Below are positions 21,507 through 22,242 of a stretch of 22,242 bases of DNA, one piece after another. Position numbers and translations under genes: made by a program. The notes under the pieces were generated by a model. That model saw nothing but the letters and a program-made list of their open reading frames with translations, made no database searches and had not been told where the DNA came from. The stretch comes from Bacillota bacterium (lineage in GTDB: Bacteria; Bacillota; Dethiobacteria; Dethiobacterales; Dethiobacteraceae): NCBI GenBank assembly GCA_012800215.1, contig JAAZJT010000125.1, positions 1 to 22,242 of the forward strand, read 5' to 3'. Position 1 is the first letter of the stretch. Every line of letters begins with the position of its first letter.

Positions 21507-22242
21507 TTACGGCCGGGGCAGGTAATCGGGGGTTGCCCATTCTAAGAAAACAGGTTTACCGTTGACAAGCTCCATCACTGCAGCAGCCTTGTTCGGTTCA
21601 TGACCGCTTGCCGCATCTGACCAATCCAGCTTTCCTGTCAACAGGTCAAATGTATTGTCTTCCATATATTTGGCCATTTTATCGCCATCTGTGCCAACCT
21701 CACGCATAGCCTCGGCTAGCACCATTACGACGTCATAACCCGCCATCGACCAGGGAGCGTCAACATCCTTGCCATGTAGTTTTTTGTAAGCGGCATTGTA
21801 CTCGTTAAATCCGGGTACTGCCTCCTCACTGTTATAGCTGTGGGAATCCCAGAAAATCTTGTTGCCAAATTCCGGACCGAGCAGATCGAAGAGTGCCGGA
21901 TCATCATAAGCGTCACCGCCATAGATTGGAGAGTCAATACCTGCAGTACGGAACTCCTTGATGATCGTGCCCAAATCAGGCATATAAGAGCTTATGTAGA
22001 TAAAGTCAGGCTTTTCCGGTAGAGCTTTGTAGTGCGCGATCAGTGCAGCGGTATCGACTTTACCTTGACTGAAAACATCCTCACGCAACACTTTACCGCC
22101 AAGTCTCTCGAAGCACTCCACAAAGTAGCGAGAAAGACTCTTGGTGTAATCAATAAAATCGTCAGTAACAACGTAGGCGGTTTTTAAGCCATCCTTCACG
22201 TATGCCTTTTCTGCCATTACAGCACCCATGGTGGTGTTCCAC
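21507..22242 (-). CDS. ABC transporter substrate-binding protein (partial, N-terminus beyond the window)
   Basis: The C-terminal 244 residues of a type I periplasmic-binding-protein fold (Peripla_BP_6, LivJ/UrtA/AmiC-like). The reading frame runs through the window edge without a stop (WNTT before MGAVMAEKA), so the first Met in the window is internal and the signal peptide lies to the right. Recognisable stretches are TAYVVTDDFIDYTKSL (strand and helix at the start of the second lobe), DFIYISSYMPDLGTIIKEFR, IYGGDAYDDPALF and WSMAGYDVVMVLAEAM. It captures the ligand outside the membrane, probably as a lipoprotein in a Gram-positive cell. Ligand is unknown; the downstream amidase favours a short amide or urea over branched-chain amino acids. 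It is the most upstream gene of the operon visible here. Confidence 0.92.
   Translation of the reverse strand, partial: WNTTMGAVMAEKAYVKDGLKTAYVVTDDFIDYTKSLSRYFVECFERLGGKVLREDVFSQGKVDTAALIAHYKALPEKPDFIYISSYMPDLGTIIKEFRTAGIDSPIYGGDAYDDPALFDLLGPEFGNKIFWDSHSYNSEEAVPGFNEYNAAYKKLHGKDVDAPWSMAGYDVVMVLAEAMREVGTDGDKMAKYMEDNTFDLLTGKLDWSDAASGHEPNKAAAVMELVNGKPVFLEWATPDYLPRP

Noticed and set aside
1..22242. Sigma-54 (-24/-12) promoters, expected because rpoN is present
   Set aside because: I looked for TGGCAC-N5-TTGC-like sequences in the gaps upstream of the gap, HAD, holin-like, uvrB and ctpA genes and found none that fit. The promoter of the amide operon lies outside the window.
1..22242. CRISPR arrays, tRNA or rRNA genes, insertion sequences, riboswitches
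   Set aside because: No regularly spaced repeats, cloverleaf sequences, transposase frames or conserved aptamer patterns were seen in the gaps, all of which are under 300 bases.

Overview
The window is a stretch of bacterial chromosome in which every supported gene lies on the minus strand, so it reads from right (22242) to left (1). The gene content points to a low-to-mid-GC, Gram-positive-type Firmicute (Bacillota), probably an anaerobic Clostridia or Negativicutes member. The evidence is the rapZ-yvcK-whiA cluster, sigma-54 next to a probable gap gene, Firmicutes-type ribosome binding sites (GGAGG, GAGGTGAT), and several sites resembling the sporulation/stationary-phase sigma-H promoter. 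Genus cannot be fixed from this sequence.

Right block (16962-22242): a tightly overlapping operon for a branched-chain amino acid/urea/amide-type ABC importer. It holds a substrate-binding protein cut by the window edge, two ATPases (LivG-like and LivF-like), two permeases (LivH-like and LivM-like) and an acetamidase/formamidase-family enzyme. The simplest reading is uptake of a short-chain amide followed by hydrolysis to ammonium and a carboxylate. The block looks richer in G+C than the rest. The LivG-like ATPase has an Arg in place of the key Gly of its ABC signature motif.

Middle block (7556-16772): a membrane-anchored S41 C-terminal processing protease with PDZ and peptidoglycan-binding domains, a 94-residue protein I do not recognise, the complete nucleotide excision repair set uvrB-uvrA-uvrC (uvrA and uvrC overlap by ATGA), and a four-helix membrane protein of the phage-holin/DUF360 family.

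Left block (1-7446): a Cof-type HAD phosphatase overlapping an unusual Cys-rich FMN-dependent alpha-hydroxy-acid dehydrogenase/oxidase, a PHP-domain phosphoesterase, then rapZ-yvcK-whiA, rpoN, and the first codons of what is probably gapA at the left edge.

Transcription units are separated by recognisable hairpin terminators at about 203-227, 5580-5609, 7515-7550, 14938-14978, 15306-15332 and 16855-16887. The most interesting non-coding signal is a set of sigma-H-like promoters (RnAGGAwww, 11-12 nt, RnnGAATww) upstream of rpoN (exact match), the probable gap gene and the holin-like gene (imperfect). I found no mobile element, CRISPR array, tRNA or rRNA, and no gene-free stretch over 300 bases. 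Most of the window is ordinary conserved chromosome; I do not see a clear new defence or mobile system.
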